DNA from: Streptomyces sp. ISL-1
Lineage (GTDB): Bacteria; Actinomycetota; Actinomycetes; Streptomycetales; Streptomycetaceae
Reading direction: 5' to 3'
NCBI RefSeq assembly: GCF_018614585.1
Contig: NZ_JAGGOI010000008.1
Location: 143,908 to 207,907 of the forward strand
DNA: 64,000 bases
Shown: positions 33,357 through 42,366 of the stretch, piece after piece
Layout: every line of letters starts with the position of its first letter
Numbering within the stretch: the first letter of the stretch is position 1
Notes under the pieces: model-generated
What the model saw: only the letters and a program-made list of their open reading frames with translations
Databases searched by the model: none
What the model was told of the DNA's origin: nothing
Translations under genes and position numbers: made by a program

Positions 33357-34250
33357 TCAGTAGACGCTGACTCCATAGGCGCTGAGCGCTTCGGTGACCG
33401 GCTGGAAGAACGTCGTGCCGCCGGAGGAGCAGTTGCCGCTGCCGCCGGAGGTCAGGCCGATGGCCCTGCTGCCGGAGTAGAGCGGGCCGCCGCTGTCGCC
33501 CGGTTCGGCGCAGACGTTGGTGCGGATCATGCCGTAGACGATGTCACCGCCGCCGTAGTTCACCGTGGCGTTGAGGCCGGTGACGGAACCGCTGTGGGTG
33601 CCCGTGGTGGAGCCGCGGCGGGTGACGGACATGCCGACCGTCGCGTTGGCCGCGCTGGTGATGTCGACGCTGCCGACGGTGCCCGGGTGGGAGAGCGAGG
33701 TGTTGGAGTACCTCACGATTCCGTAGTCGTTGCCCGGGAAGCTGGATCCGGCCGTGGGGCCGATGCTCGTGGTGCGCGAGGAGTTGGTGTACCAGGGCGG
33801 GTTGCCGTCGGTGCAGTGGCCGGCGGTCAGGAAGTAGTAGGTGGTGCCGCTGCGGACGTTGAAGCCGAGGGAGCAGCGCCAGCTGGTGGCGTAGATGGCG
33901 TCGCCGCCGGAGATGAGCTTGGAGAACGTGCCGGGGGTGCGCTCGATCCGCAGCGCACCGGCATTGGATCCGGCCTCTTGCTTGATCTTGGCTATTTCGG
34001 CCCGGGAGACGGTGCTGTCGGCCGTGACAACCAGGGTGCCCTTGTCGATGTGCCAGGCGGTGCCTGCCACATCCGCTTCGAGTACGGCGTCGCTCGCGGC
34101 GGTGAGCTGGTTGGCACTGAAGGTCTGGGCCTGGTTTGCGTTGGCGGCGGGGACGGCCAGCGCGGCGGCGGCGATCAGGCCAGTGGTGACGGCGAGCAGA
34201 CGCGTGCGTCTCGCCGTGCCACTGCGGGGGGTGGTGCGCTTGATCCTCAC
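33357..34250 (-). CDS. Streptogrisin A/B-like S1 family serine protease
   Basis: 297 residues from GTG 34250, eight bases after GGAGG; this equals the usual streptogrisin A/B precursor length. Signal peptide ([25 protein letters not shown]), short pro-domain to about 110, mature part beginning [10 protein letters not shown]. Triad: TAGHC (about 144), GNDYGI (Asp about 172), GDSGGP (Ser about 252), plus CSLGF/CTDG and [15 protein letters not shown] disulfide pairs. It is a secreted broad-specificity protease, paralogous to the gene at 19.7 kb. Confidence 0.93.
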   Translation of the reverse strand: MRIKRTTPRSGTARRTRLLAVTTGLIAAAALAVPAANANQAQTFSANQLTAASDAVLEADVAGTAWHIDKGTLVVTADSTVSRAEIAKIKQEAGSNAGALRIERTPGTFSKLISGGDAIYATSWRCSLGFNVRSGTTYYFLTAGHCTDGNPPWYTNSSRTTSIGPTAGSSFPGNDYGIVRYSNTSLSHPGTVGSVDITSAANATVGMSVTRRGSTTGTHSGSVTGLNATVNYGGGDIVYGMIRTNVCAEPGDSGGPLYSGSRAIGLTSGGSGNCSSGGTTFFQPVTEALSAYGVSVY

Positions 34251-34494
34251 TTTTCGTTCCTCCATGGGGGAATCGGGGGCCCGTTGTGGGGTTCGGGGCC
34301 CGTGAGGCGCAGCCATGAAGCACGTTCGATTTCCGGACAAGCCGTGCTCCTGACAAGTCGCTGTTCGGGAGTATTCGGTGGGTCAACTTCCCGCGCAAGG
34401 GCGCCTTTCGGCCGCTCGCGTACCCACGACGCATTGCCCCGGCGGCTCGGTTGCCATCGGGGTTGTGCCGTACTTGTCCGGCCGGTAGGACGGC

Positions 34495-35290
34495 TCAGCC
34501 GCCCAGGAGGTTCCCGTTCGCCCGCCGGGACGCCGGCCTCCAGGGTGTTGCCGGGAGGGCGGGAAGGGGCAGATGACGATCCGCGAAGGCGCACGGCGGC
34601 AGCGGCGAACGGTTGAAGTCGACGGCCACCGCGCCGTCCGCTGCCGGTGTGGAGGGCCGCAGAAACCGGAAGCGGTAACTACTGTTTCCGCTGGTGGCAT
34701 CGGCCAAGGCCGCCCACGGCGAACCGTCCGGCTCGACGACGACCGGCAGGGTGCGCTCCTCGCTGTCGATCTTGAAGGCGATCTCACCGCCGAGGCCGAG
34801 TCCGCGCTCGCGTCGCCGGCTTTCTCGACCCGTACGCTGCGGTCTTCTTCGTACGGAACGCCCCCGGCAGCGTCCAGCCGGCGTCGTACGGGGGCGCCTC
34901 GATGTTCTGCGATGCCGTGCGCGCCGACGAGTCTCGGTCGAAGTCCCGTACCGCCCAAAGGCCGTCGGCGGCGCAGCACGCCAAGGCGCCGCCGGCCGTG
35001 CCCGACCCGGGCGTCGGGGATCGGGCCGTGGTCCGCCGTCAGCCGGACGTCGCCGGTCAGGGGCTGTCCGTCGCGGTCAGACCGTCCTCGACGGCGGCAC
35101 TCAGCACCACTTCGTCGCCGTCCTCGCGCCACTGGCCCGGGGCGGCCGGAATTCGCCCCTCCGGGTAGTCCGAGATCCAGCGCGTGCCGGTGAGGGACAG
35201 GTCCGCGCGGCGCCGAGACCGTCGCGGTGCGGTGCTGCGGTGCTGCGGTGCTGCGGTGCTCGTGCCGGCCGGCGCGGTCTGCACTCCGCC
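34495..35290 (-). pseudogene. DUF1684-domain protein, decayed by frameshifts
   Basis: Successive minus-strand frames spell one DUF1684 protein. N-terminal: LSLTGTRWISDYPEGRIP (35.2 kb). Then GQPLTGDVRLTADHGPIPDA in a second frame, LWAVRDFDRDSSARTAS in a third (34.9 kb), PYEEDRSVRVEKAG back in the second, and finally GGEIAFKIDSEERTLPVVVE, DATSGNSSYRFRFLRP and VAVDFNRSPLPPCAFADRHL to a stop at 34495. At least three or four frameshifts interrupt it, and no single frame makes a working protein. An 8-bp tandem repeat lies near its 5' end. Confidence 0.75.
35229..35260. repeat. Four perfect copies of an 8-bp tandem repeat
   Basis: GCGGTGCT is repeated four times without error. The period is not a multiple of three, so copy-number slippage would change reading frame. 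It sits at the 5' part of the DUF1684 pseudogene. Confidence 0.85.
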
Positions 35291-35320
35291 GGCAGGGCCC
35301 CGCAGTGACCTGACGCCAGG

Positions 35321-36517
35321 TCAGCAGTCACAGCTGCAGCATTCACAGCAGTCGCAGTCGCATTTGTGACAGCAGCCCTCGCGCTTCTTGCGGGACCAGG
35401 GGCCCTCGTACTCTTCGGCGCAGCGCAGCTTGCAGGTGCAGCACAGCCCGATGAAAGCGGCGCAGCCGGCCCAGAAGCCGCGCCTGCCCGGCTTCTGCGG
35501 TTCCTGGTGGAAGCCGGGCGGCATACCGCCGGGGCCGCCGGGGCCGCCGGGGTTGTTGGAGCCGTACGGACCCTGACCGCCCGGACCCTGGCCGTACTGC
35601 CCGCCCTGCCCCTGGTACGGGCCACCCTGCGGCGGGCCCCCGTACCCCTGGTGCGCGCAGGTCGTCGTCCCGAACGCCCGGTTCACCGAGTTCCGCAGCT
35701 CATGGGCGAGCAGCACATGCACCAGCCTGTCGTCGGCGAAGCGGGCGTCGCGCAGCGCGAGCCGCACCCCGTGCACCGCGTCGTCGGCGAGCCGTCGCGC
35801 CCCGGCCTGTGAGGTGCCGGTGGCGGCGAGAGGGTTCCAGGCACCCGACGCCGCGTCAGCTTTGCTGTCCTCGACGGCATCCAGCAGATGCGCGAGCCGT
35901 CCGAAGAGCCTCCCCGCCTCGGCCAGCGGCGCGACGTTCTCCGGCCGCCCTGCCAGTACGGCGGTGTGCGCGAAGGCGGCCGCCGTCGCCGTCTCGGTCG
36001 GCTCGGTGACGGTAAGCAGCGAAGTGCCGGGCCCGGCCAGCGCCTCGATCCCGCTCTGCCTCTCGATGGCGTCGAGCAGCACCGCCGTGTCGAAGCCGAG
36101 CTCGGCGCCGGTGCGCGCCCCGGCCCGGTCCCAGCCCGCGGCGACCCGGAGGGCGGGAGCCGCCACCGGCCTGCGGGCCAACACCCCGTCCCGGTCGGCG
36201 ACGTGGTCCCGTATCTTCGCCGACGCCAGCACCAGGGAGACGGCGGCCGCCAGGCGCGCCCCTTCGCCCCGGGCGACGGGCGCCGTGCGCATGGCGCGCA
36301 GCGGACAGGGGCCCGCGGTGCGCCGGGAAGCGAGGGTGCGCTCGGCCTGAGCCTCCGTCAGAACCGAGACGATCAGGCCGTCGTAGTTGGTCACGACCCG
36401 GGCGAACTGACCGTGGCCGGAGCGAAGTGCCAGACAGAGCCCGCACAGATGGGCCATCCACTCGGCCTTGAGTCCGTCGGTGAGGCGATGAGTGCAGGGC
36501 CTGACGATTCCGAACAC
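35321..36517 (-). CDS. DUF5685 family protein with cysteine-rich tail
   Basis: 398 residues from GTG 36517 (family proteins begin FGIVRPCTHRL). Residues 1 to about 290 are a helical DUF5685 domain with CTHRL and HLCGLCLAL cysteines near the start. Then a Gly/Pro/Gln-rich linker (about 298-345), a short helix with LCCTCKLRC, and a final segment with cysteines at nearly every second position (CCHKC, CDCCECC). That tail suggests a metal-binding or multiply disulfide-bonded end. Function unknown. Confidence 0.85.
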   Translation of the reverse strand: MFGIVRPCTHRLTDGLKAEWMAHLCGLCLALRSGHGQFARVVTNYDGLIVSVLTEAQAERTLASRRTAGPCPLRAMRTAPVARGEGARLAAAVSLVLASAKIRDHVADRDGVLARRPVAAPALRVAAGWDRAGARTGAELGFDTAVLLDAIERQSGIEALAGPGTSLLTVTEPTETATAAAFAHTAVLAGRPENVAPLAEAGRLFGRLAHLLDAVEDSKADAASGAWNPLAATGTSQAGARRLADDAVHGVRLALRDARFADDRLVHVLLAHELRNSVNRAFGTTTCAHQGYGGPPQGGPYQGQGGQYGQGPGGQGPYGSNNPGGPGGPGGMPPGFHQEPQKPGRRGFWAGCAAFIGLCCTCKLRCAEEYEGPWSRKKREGCCHKCDCDCCECCSCDC

Positions 36518-36805
36518 GACGATCCCCCGAGAGTCGTTCAACAGTGCGGCACGCATCGTATCGATTGCCCCGTTCACCCGGACGCGCCCATCGTCACCCG
36601 CCGGGCCCGACTTTCATATTTTGGGCCCGCAACCCCCCGCACACAGGAAGAATCTTGACGAATCGCCACATCCTCTGCACCAGTACCGTCACGAATCCCC
36701 TGCGCGGCGACTATCTACTTGGCGCGCGATCCGCATCATGGACGACCATAGGGATAGGAAAGAGAAAAGACCGCAATGAGCGGACTGGAGCGGAAGGAGG
36801 CGTCC
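36518..36805. other. Divergent intergenic region before sflA
   Basis: No gene seen. An inverted pair CGGGCCC / GGGCCCG around an A/T-rich 14-base loop lies near 36603-36632 and could be a regulatory site. Confidence 0.4.
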
Positions 36806-37243
36806 ATGGGATCTGTGCGCAAGGCGAGCGCCTGGCTGGGACTCGTCGAGGACAGTGACGAGCGCTACTACGACGACGAGTATGCCGAGGGTGCCGAGAC
36901 CGGTGACGCATGGGTCACCGACCCGCGGGTGCGCGTGGCCTCCGAGTCCGCCGTGGAGCAGGGCCGCCGGATCGCCACGGTCTCCCCGGACAGCTTCCGG
37001 GACGCCCGCGGCATCGGTGAGCTGTTCCGGGACGGCGTCCCGGTCATCGTGAACCTCACGTCCATGGAGCCCTCCGACGCCAAGCGCGTGGTGGACTTCG
37101 CCGCGGGACTGACCTTCGGGCTGCGCGGTTCGATCGAGCGCGTCGCCACCCGGGTCTTCCTGCTGAGCCCCTCCGACACACAGGTCGTCAGCGGCGAAGC
37201 AGCGAGCCGTTCCACGCAGGACGGCTTCTTCAACCAGAGCTGA
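36806..37243 (+). CDS. sflA: SepF-like cell division protein SflA
   Basis: 145 residues from ATG 36806 with GGAGG five bases upstream. The N-terminus [16 protein letters not shown] is the amphipathic membrane-targeting helix of SepF proteins; an acidic linker follows; the SepF core is [24 protein letters not shown] then [32 protein letters not shown]. It stands alone, not in the ftsZ-sepF cluster, next to an acyl-CoA dehydrogenase. This matches the SflA paralogue, which influences division and hyphal growth in Streptomyces. Confidence 0.85.
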   Translation: MGSVRKASAWLGLVEDSDERYYDDEYAEGAETGDAWVTDPRVRVASESAVEQGRRIATVSPDSFRDARGIGELFRDGVPVIVNLTSMEPSDAKRVVDFAAGLTFGLRGSIERVATRVFLLSPSDTQVVSGEAASRSTQDGFFNQS

Positions 37244-37270
37244 GCAGGGCGTTCGCCGACCGCCACCGGG

Positions 37271-38473
37271 TCACCGGAAGGCGTCCAGGCCGGTGAGCGC
37301 CTTGCCCAGCACCAGCTGGTGCATCTCGACGGTGCCCTCGTAGGTGAGCACCGACTCGAGGTTTGTCGCATGGCGCATCACGGGGTACTCCAGCGAAATC
37401 CCGTTCGCGCCGAGGATGGTGCGCGAGGTGCGGCAGATCTCGATGGCCTCCCGCACATTGTTGAGCTTCCCGAAGCTGACCTGCTCGGGTCGGAGCGTCC
37501 CCGCGTCCATGCGGCGGCCCAGATGGTGGGCGAGCAGGATCCCCTTGTGCAGTTCCACTGCCATGTCGGCGAGCTTGGCCTGGGTGAGCTGGAAGCCGCC
37601 GATCGGCCTGCCGAACTGCTCGCGCGTCTTCGAGTACTCCACGGCGGACTCGAAGCTGGACCGCGCCGCCCCCATCGAGCCCCACACGATTCCGTAGCGG
37701 GCGTGCGTGAGGCAGTTCAGCGGGCCCTTCAGACCGATGACGCCCGGCAGTACGGCGTCTGCGGGCAGCCGTACCTCGTCCAGCACCAACTCGCTGGTGA
37801 CGCTGGCGCGCAGCGACCACTTGTGCTTGATCTCGGGTGCGGAGAAGCCGGGGACATCGGTCGGCACGACGAAGCCGCGGATGCCCCCACCATCTTCATC
37901 GGCTGTACGCGCCCACACCACGGCGACCCCGGCCACCGAGCCATTGGTGATCCACATCTTGCGGCCGGTGAGCACCCAGTCCGAGCCGTCCCGCTTGGCG
38001 AATGTCCGCATGCCCGCCGGGTCGGAGCCGTGGTCCGGCTCGGTGAGGCCGAAGCAGCCGATGATCTCGCCGGCCGCCATGCCCGGCAGCCACCGCTGCT
38101 TCTGCTCCTCGGAGCCGAAGCGGTGGATCGCGTACATGGCGAGTGAGCCCTGGACGGAGACGAGCGAGCGGATGCCGGAGTCGGCGGCTTCGAGCTCCAG
38201 GCAGGCGAGGCCGTACTGGACTGCCGTGGCGCCCGCGCAGCCGTACCCCTTCAAGGACATGCCGAGCGCGCCGATCGAGCCGAGTTCGCGGGCCAGTTCA
38301 CGGATGCCGGGGAGCTCACCGCGCTCGTACCAGTCGGCGATGTGCGGCAGGACGCGGTCGGCGGCCCAGCTGCGCACGGTGTCGCGGATGGCGAGGTCCT
38401 CGGGGTCGAGCAGATCGTCGACGCCGAGGGGGTCGCTGGGGTCGAAGGGCGGCAGCTTCGAGGGTGCGGACAT
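37271..38473 (-). CDS. gcdH: Glutaryl-CoA dehydrogenase-type acyl-CoA dehydrogenase
   Basis: 400 residues with all acyl-CoA dehydrogenase parts: CFGLTEPDHGSDPAGM (FAD site), WITNGSVAGVAVVWA, and the catalytic Glu in LTYEGTVEMHQL (Glu379). The ARYGIVWGSMGAARSSFE segment and absence of a four-residue insertion fit glutaryl-CoA dehydrogenase, which converts glutaryl-CoA to crotonyl-CoA in lysine and tryptophan breakdown. A near-perfect 17-bp palindrome lies in its promoter, suggesting a dedicated repressor. Confidence 0.88.
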   Translation of the reverse strand: MSAPSKLPPFDPSDPLGVDDLLDPEDLAIRDTVRSWAADRVLPHIADWYERGELPGIRELARELGSIGALGMSLKGYGCAGATAVQYGLACLELEAADSGIRSLVSVQGSLAMYAIHRFGSEEQKQRWLPGMAAGEIIGCFGLTEPDHGSDPAGMRTFAKRDGSDWVLTGRKMWITNGSVAGVAVVWARTADEDGGGIRGFVVPTDVPGFSAPEIKHKWSLRASVTSELVLDEVRLPADAVLPGVIGLKGPLNCLTHARYGIVWGSMGAARSSFESAVEYSKTREQFGRPIGGFQLTQAKLADMAVELHKGILLAHHLGRRMDAGTLRPEQVSFGKLNNVREAIEICRTSRTILGANGISLEYPVMRHATNLESVLTYEGTVEMHQLVLGKALTGLDAFR

Positions 38474-38514
38474 GGGCGTGGCCTCCAGCGGCGCTCACAC
38501 GGCGGGAAACAGTA

Positions 38515-38531
38515 AACTAGCAGTGTTAGTT
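38515..38531. promoter_or_regulatory. 17-bp palindromic operator before gcdH
   Basis: AACTAGCAGTGTTAGTT reads almost the same on both strands (one mismatched pair), a form typical of TetR-family operators. It lies 42-58 bases before the gcdH start, in the only gap between it and the upstream MFS gene. No regulator gene is adjacent. Confidence 0.6.
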
Positions 38532-38554
38532 ATTGCTCCGGCTGACGTTACGGC

Positions 38555-40222
38555 TCAGTGTCCCGCGCGTCCAGACCCGGCCGCCGTGGGGGTGCCTCCG
38601 GGCAACCGTTCCGGGGAACGGTTCGCGCTCGCCGGGAGCGGGACTTCCGGGCTCCTGGGTCCGGGGCACTTGTCGGCGGCGGCAGTCTCGCACTCCATGA
38701 CCTTGGGAAGCCGCAGCGCGGCGAGCGCGCCGAGCAGCAACAGGCCCGCGCTGACCAGGAGCGTTACATGGAGGCCGTGGACGAAGGAGTGGCGCGCCGT
38801 GCTGCGCACCATCGCGCCCGCCGGGCCGCCGAGCCCGTCCGCCACCTGATAGGCCTCGCCCAGGGAATGGGAGGCGGCCGAGCCGGCCGAACCCGGGACG
38901 CCGGAGAGCGAGGCGAGCGCGGGCGCGTACGCCGCGTTCATGACGCTGCCGAGCATCGCGATGCCCATCCCCGCGCCCAGCTGGTAGGAGGTCTCGCCGA
39001 TGGCGGCCGCCCCGCCCGCCTGGTCCGGCGGGGCCTCGCTGAGCATCGACTCATACGCGGCGAACAGTGTGGTCTGCAGCCCGAAGCCGAGCAGCACGAA
39101 GCCCGTGGTGAGCAACCAGGGCCGGTCGTGCTGTCCCATCAGGGTCAGCAGCAGCACGGCGGCGGCGGTGAGCACGAAGCCCCAGCCGACCATCCGGCGC
39201 GGGCCTATCCGGTGCAGGGTGAACGAGCCGGTGGCGCCCGCGGCCATCGCGGCGAAGGTCAGCGGCAGCAGCCGCAGGCCGGTCTCCAGCGGGCTCAGTC
39301 CGAGGACGAGCTGGAGGTACTGGACGGCTATCAGTTCCAGGCCGACCAGCGCGAGCATGGCGAGAATGATGCAGCCGACGGAGGTGGAGAAAGCGGGCCT
39401 GGCGAACATGCGCATATCGATCAGCGGATGCTCGCGGCGCCTTTGCCGCCGTACGAACAGGGCGAGCAGCGCACCGCCCAGCACCAGCGGAACTGCCGTC
39501 TCGATGCCGAGGATGCTGTCGCCGGCGCCCAGCCGCTTGATGCCGAGGACCGCTCCGAGCACACCGGCCGCGGCCATCAGCGCGCCGAGCACGTCCCAGG
39601 GCCCGTCGGCGCCGCCCTTGGATTCGGGCAGCAGCCACCGGGCGGCGGGCAGGATCAGCGCCATCAGCGGGATGTTGATCAGAAAGACCGAACCCCACCA
39701 GAAGTGCTCGACGAGAAAGCCGCCGAGGACCGGTCCGGTGGCGGCGCCCACCGCAGCGACGGCGGTCCATATGCCGATCGCCGTTGCCCGCTCCCGCCGG
39801 TCGGGGAAGACCGCGCGGAGGATCGAGAGTGTCGCGGGCATGATCATCGCGCCGCCGACACCGAGCAGGGCGCGCGCGCCGATCAGCACATGTGGGGTGG
39901 TGGCGAAGGCGGCGACAAGGGAGGCGACGCCGAAGATGCCGTAACCGATCAGCAGCACACGGCGCCGGCCCACCCGGTCGCCCAGCGTGCCGAAAAGGAT
40001 CAGCAGAGCGGCGCAGACGAGGGGGTAGGCGTCGACGATCCACAGCAGCTCGACCCCGCTGGGGCGGAGGTCTTCCGTAACGGCGGGGACGGCGACGTGC
40101 AGCACCGTCGCGTCGAGCGCGACGAGCAGCAGGCTGACGCAGAGGACGACAAGGACGACCCAGCGGTTCGCACCGCCGTTGCCGGTGCGCAGCCGCGCTC
40201 CGGCCGTGGTCGTCCCAGTCAT
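38555..40222 (-). CDS. MFS transporter, DHA2/EmrB-type drug exporter
   Basis: 555 residues from ATG 40222 with GGGAGG upstream. Fourteen-helix major facilitator: motif A as GTLGDRVGRRRVLL, motif D1 DATVLHVAVP near the N-terminus, motif C-like AVGAATGPVLGGFLVE. The C-terminal about 40 residues are a polar Pro/Arg tail. It probably exports hydrophobic compounds by proton antiport; the substrate is unknown. No adjacent TetR regulator. Confidence 0.92.
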   Translation of the reverse strand: MTGTTTAGARLRTGNGGANRWVVLVVLCVSLLLVALDATVLHVAVPAVTEDLRPSGVELLWIVDAYPLVCAALLILFGTLGDRVGRRRVLLIGYGIFGVASLVAAFATTPHVLIGARALLGVGGAMIMPATLSILRAVFPDRRERATAIGIWTAVAAVGAATGPVLGGFLVEHFWWGSVFLINIPLMALILPAARWLLPESKGGADGPWDVLGALMAAAGVLGAVLGIKRLGAGDSILGIETAVPLVLGGALLALFVRRQRRREHPLIDMRMFARPAFSTSVGCIILAMLALVGLELIAVQYLQLVLGLSPLETGLRLLPLTFAAMAAGATGSFTLHRIGPRRMVGWGFVLTAAAVLLLTLMGQHDRPWLLTTGFVLLGFGLQTTLFAAYESMLSEAPPDQAGGAAAIGETSYQLGAGMGIAMLGSVMNAAYAPALASLSGVPGSAGSAASHSLGEAYQVADGLGGPAGAMVRSTARHSFVHGLHVTLLVSAGLLLLGALAALRLPKVMECETAAADKCPGPRSPEVPLPASANRSPERLPGGTPTAAGSGRAGH

Positions 40223-40654
40223 GTACGTACCTCCCAATGAGTCCCTCGCGCTCGGCGGGCCAGCCGGGGACGATGCTGCTGTCCCACAGGGCGGTCCGGC
40301 ATCGACGCGCGAGTGAGTCGCCAGGGTACGCGAGTTCCGGCGTGGGCCGCGTGGTCCATCTCTCACCCGATCGGGCAGGCGCGTGTGGCGTGCGCCACGC
40401 CACACCCCGGGCCGGAGCCGACTTGGACGTCCGCCAACGAGGGGGAAATTCGCCACGGGCAGGTGGTGAACTATTAATTGCGCCCCAGAAAGGACCCATG
40501 ATGACGGGCTCGCCGGCAATAGACAGCACGGTCACCGGGATTTCCGAATTAGCCCGTAGTAAAGCTCGATCTGAGACATAGTCCACATCACATCGTCATC
40601 ACAAACCCGGTGGTTCGACCTGGGTGGACACTCACTCGCTGTAACGTCGATTGG
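40223..40654. other. Divergent intergenic region between the MFS and PAP2 genes
   Basis: No gene recognised. It has A/T-rich patches at about 40469-40480 and 40545-40600 where promoters for the two genes probably lie, but no consensus pair is convincing. Confidence 0.4.
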
Positions 40655-41638
40655 GTGCGTACCGACATCTTTGCCCGCCTGGACCGGGAGCCGGAACCGC
40701 CGAAGATAGAGATCCCGCGGATGAGCCGCACCCGTCTCGCCCTCTTCGGCGGGACGTCGGCCTTCTATCTCGCCATCGTCGTGGCCGTGTTGGCCTCGAC
40801 CTGGCTGGTGATCATCGACTGGAAGGTCATGCTCTTCCGGCCCTACCAGCAGTGGCCGGACCTGCACGCCTTCCTCGACTACTTCGTGGTTCTCGGCCAG
40901 CGCGGACCCACAGCCGTGATGGTCGCGGCCTGGCTGGGCTGGCGCTCCTGGCGTCAGCACACCCTGCGCCCCCTGCTGGTGCTCGGCGCCTCGCTGTTGC
41001 TGCTCAATGCGACGGTGGGCGCCGTCAAGATCGGTCTGGGCCGGCTGGGCCCCCACTACGCGACGCAGATCGGCTCCGCCGAACTCTTCGCCGACGGCGA
41101 TATATTTCCCTCCGGGCACACCGCGAACGCGGTCGTGACCTGGGGAATCCTGGCGTATCTGGCCACCACTCCGCTGGCCAGACGCTATCTGTCGGCACTG
41201 TCGGCAGTGGTCTCCCTGGGCGTCGGCCTGACCACCGTGTACCTCGGTACGCACTGGCTGAGCGATGTACTGCTCGGCTGGGCGGCCGGGCTGCTGATCC
41301 TGCTCGCACTGCCCTGGTGCGAGCCGGTGATCGGCCGCGCGGAGGCCTGGATCCTCTCGCTGCGCGAGCAGTGGCGTGCGCGCCGCCGGCTCGCTCCCTC
41401 GCTGCCGGTCGCGGCGGGTGGCCCAAGGCCCGGGATGGTCCCGCCGCGTGGCACTTCACAGGGGCAGGGTCCGACCCGCGAACCGGTGTCCGCCGTCGGC
41501 GGCCGACAGGCTTCGAACGGCAGGACCACGGCGCAGCTCGCCCAGCCGAGGCCACACACCGTGCGCTCCGAGCGGACGCCCATAACCCCGTCCGGCAGCC
41601 GCCGTCCGCCGACCTCGCGGCCGGTGACGGGCGGCTGA
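40655..41638 (+). CDS. PAP2-family phosphatase (membrane)
   Basis: 327 residues from GTG 40655. About five to six membrane helices. The PAP2 signature is KIGLGRLGP (weak motif 1), FPSGHTANA (motif 2, His) and YLGTHWLSDVLLGW (motif 3, His and Asp). It probably removes phosphate from lipid phosphates or undecaprenyl pyrophosphate at the outer membrane face. The last about 85 residues are a basic, Pro/Arg-rich disordered tail. Confidence 0.9.
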   Translation: MRTDIFARLDREPEPPKIEIPRMSRTRLALFGGTSAFYLAIVVAVLASTWLVIIDWKVMLFRPYQQWPDLHAFLDYFVVLGQRGPTAVMVAAWLGWRSWRQHTLRPLLVLGASLLLLNATVGAVKIGLGRLGPHYATQIGSAELFADGDIFPSGHTANAVVTWGILAYLATTPLARRYLSALSAVVSLGVGLTTVYLGTHWLSDVLLGWAAGLLILLALPWCEPVIGRAEAWILSLREQWRARRRLAPSLPVAAGGPRPGMVPPRGTSQGQGPTREPVSAVGGRQASNGRTTAQLAQPRPHTVRSERTPITPSGSRRPPTSRPVTGG

Positions 41639-41648
41639 GAGCCAGTTG

Positions 41649-41677
41649 GGTTCCGCCGGGAAGCCCGGCGGAACCCG
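41649..41677 (+). terminator. First hairpin after the PAP2 gene
   Basis: A perfect 13-bp stem, GGGTTCCGCCGGG/CCCGGCGGAACCC, with an AAG loop 10 bases after the PAP2 stop. Confidence 0.75.
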
Positions 41678-41680
41678 CGG

Positions 41681-41715
41681 CGAAGGCCCCGACCGTGACG
41701 GTCGGGGCCTTCGCC
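41681..41715. terminator. Second hairpin, between PAP2 and the I78 inhibitor genes
   Basis: A perfect 15-bp stem, GCGAAGGCCCCGACC/GGTCGGGGCCTTCGC, around GTGAC. Two strong hairpins in 70 bases between convergent genes indicate a bidirectional terminator. Confidence 0.85.
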
Positions 41716-41733
41716 GTATGCGTACGGGGCCTG

Positions 41734-41949
41734 TCAGCCGGGCCAGCAGCGGATGACGGTGCCGCCCTCCACCTCGAAGTTGAGCCGGCCTGCCATGTAC
41801 TCCATCGTGATGATCGCGCCCGGCGGCAGCGATCTGACGGTGCTCCAGCCACGCTCACGAGCCAGCTGCTCGGCGCCGTCCGCGGCCAGGCCGACATACG
41901 CGTCGGGGGCGTCGTCGGGCTGTGCGGGTGGGGTCGGTACGGGTGCCAT
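41734..41949 (-). CDS. I78-family peptidase inhibitor
   Basis: 71 residues from ATG 41949 (a GTG nine bases earlier is possible). The pattern ERGWSTVRSLPPGAIITMEY followed by GRLNFEVEGGTVIRCWPG is the compact I78 fold, known to inhibit chymotrypsin/elastase-type serine proteases. Unlike typical members there is no clear signal peptide, so it may guard the cytoplasm against its own protease precursors. Two S1 proteases lie in the same window, though not adjacent. Confidence 0.8.
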   Translation of the reverse strand: MAPVPTPPAQPDDAPDAYVGLAADGAEQLARERGWSTVRSLPPGAIITMEYMAGRLNFEVEGGTVIRCWPG

Positions 41950-42366
41950 GACACCCACCGTAGGCGGGCGCGGACGGTGACGGAAGCCGGGGGGCGAGGG
42001 GATGCTTCAGCAGTCCCGCGTACCTCACCGGTCACGCTTCTGTCACAGGATCACGACACGCGTTTAGCCCAGGCTGTGTCACTCGAACGTGCAGTTCAAC
42101 ACCGCCCGCACGGTAATTCCACGACCCTTGTTGATCATGCCTAATTCCGCCCCGCCGAATTGCCCCGGCCAGGTGCCTGAGGGCGAATTGACGGACGGTG
42201 AGGAATTCACTGGTTCCTTACGGAATCCCCCCGTGCGTCCGAGCAGTCCCGGCGCACATCGGGCTGCCGCGGATGACATGTTCGCCGGCAGGCTGAGACG
42301 GCGGACGAGGCAGCGCATGAGGCCGCGGACGACGCGGCGGACGACGCGGCGGGGATGTGGCGGCGA
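41950..42366. other. Intergenic region without a supported gene
   Basis: Short frames occur on both strands but none has a family match. GCGGACGACGCG is repeated twice in tandem near 42325-42350, just before the WYL gene's stop. Confidence 0.4.

Noticed and set aside
38558..40240. A 560-codon plus-strand frame opposite the MFS transporter
   Set aside because: Composition rich in Arg, Gly, Gln and Glu without hydrophobic or domain patterns; it mirrors the transporter gene.
42079..42318. A 79-codon minus-strand gene between the inhibitor and WYL genes
   Set aside because: No family match and weak start; codon pattern not convincing.
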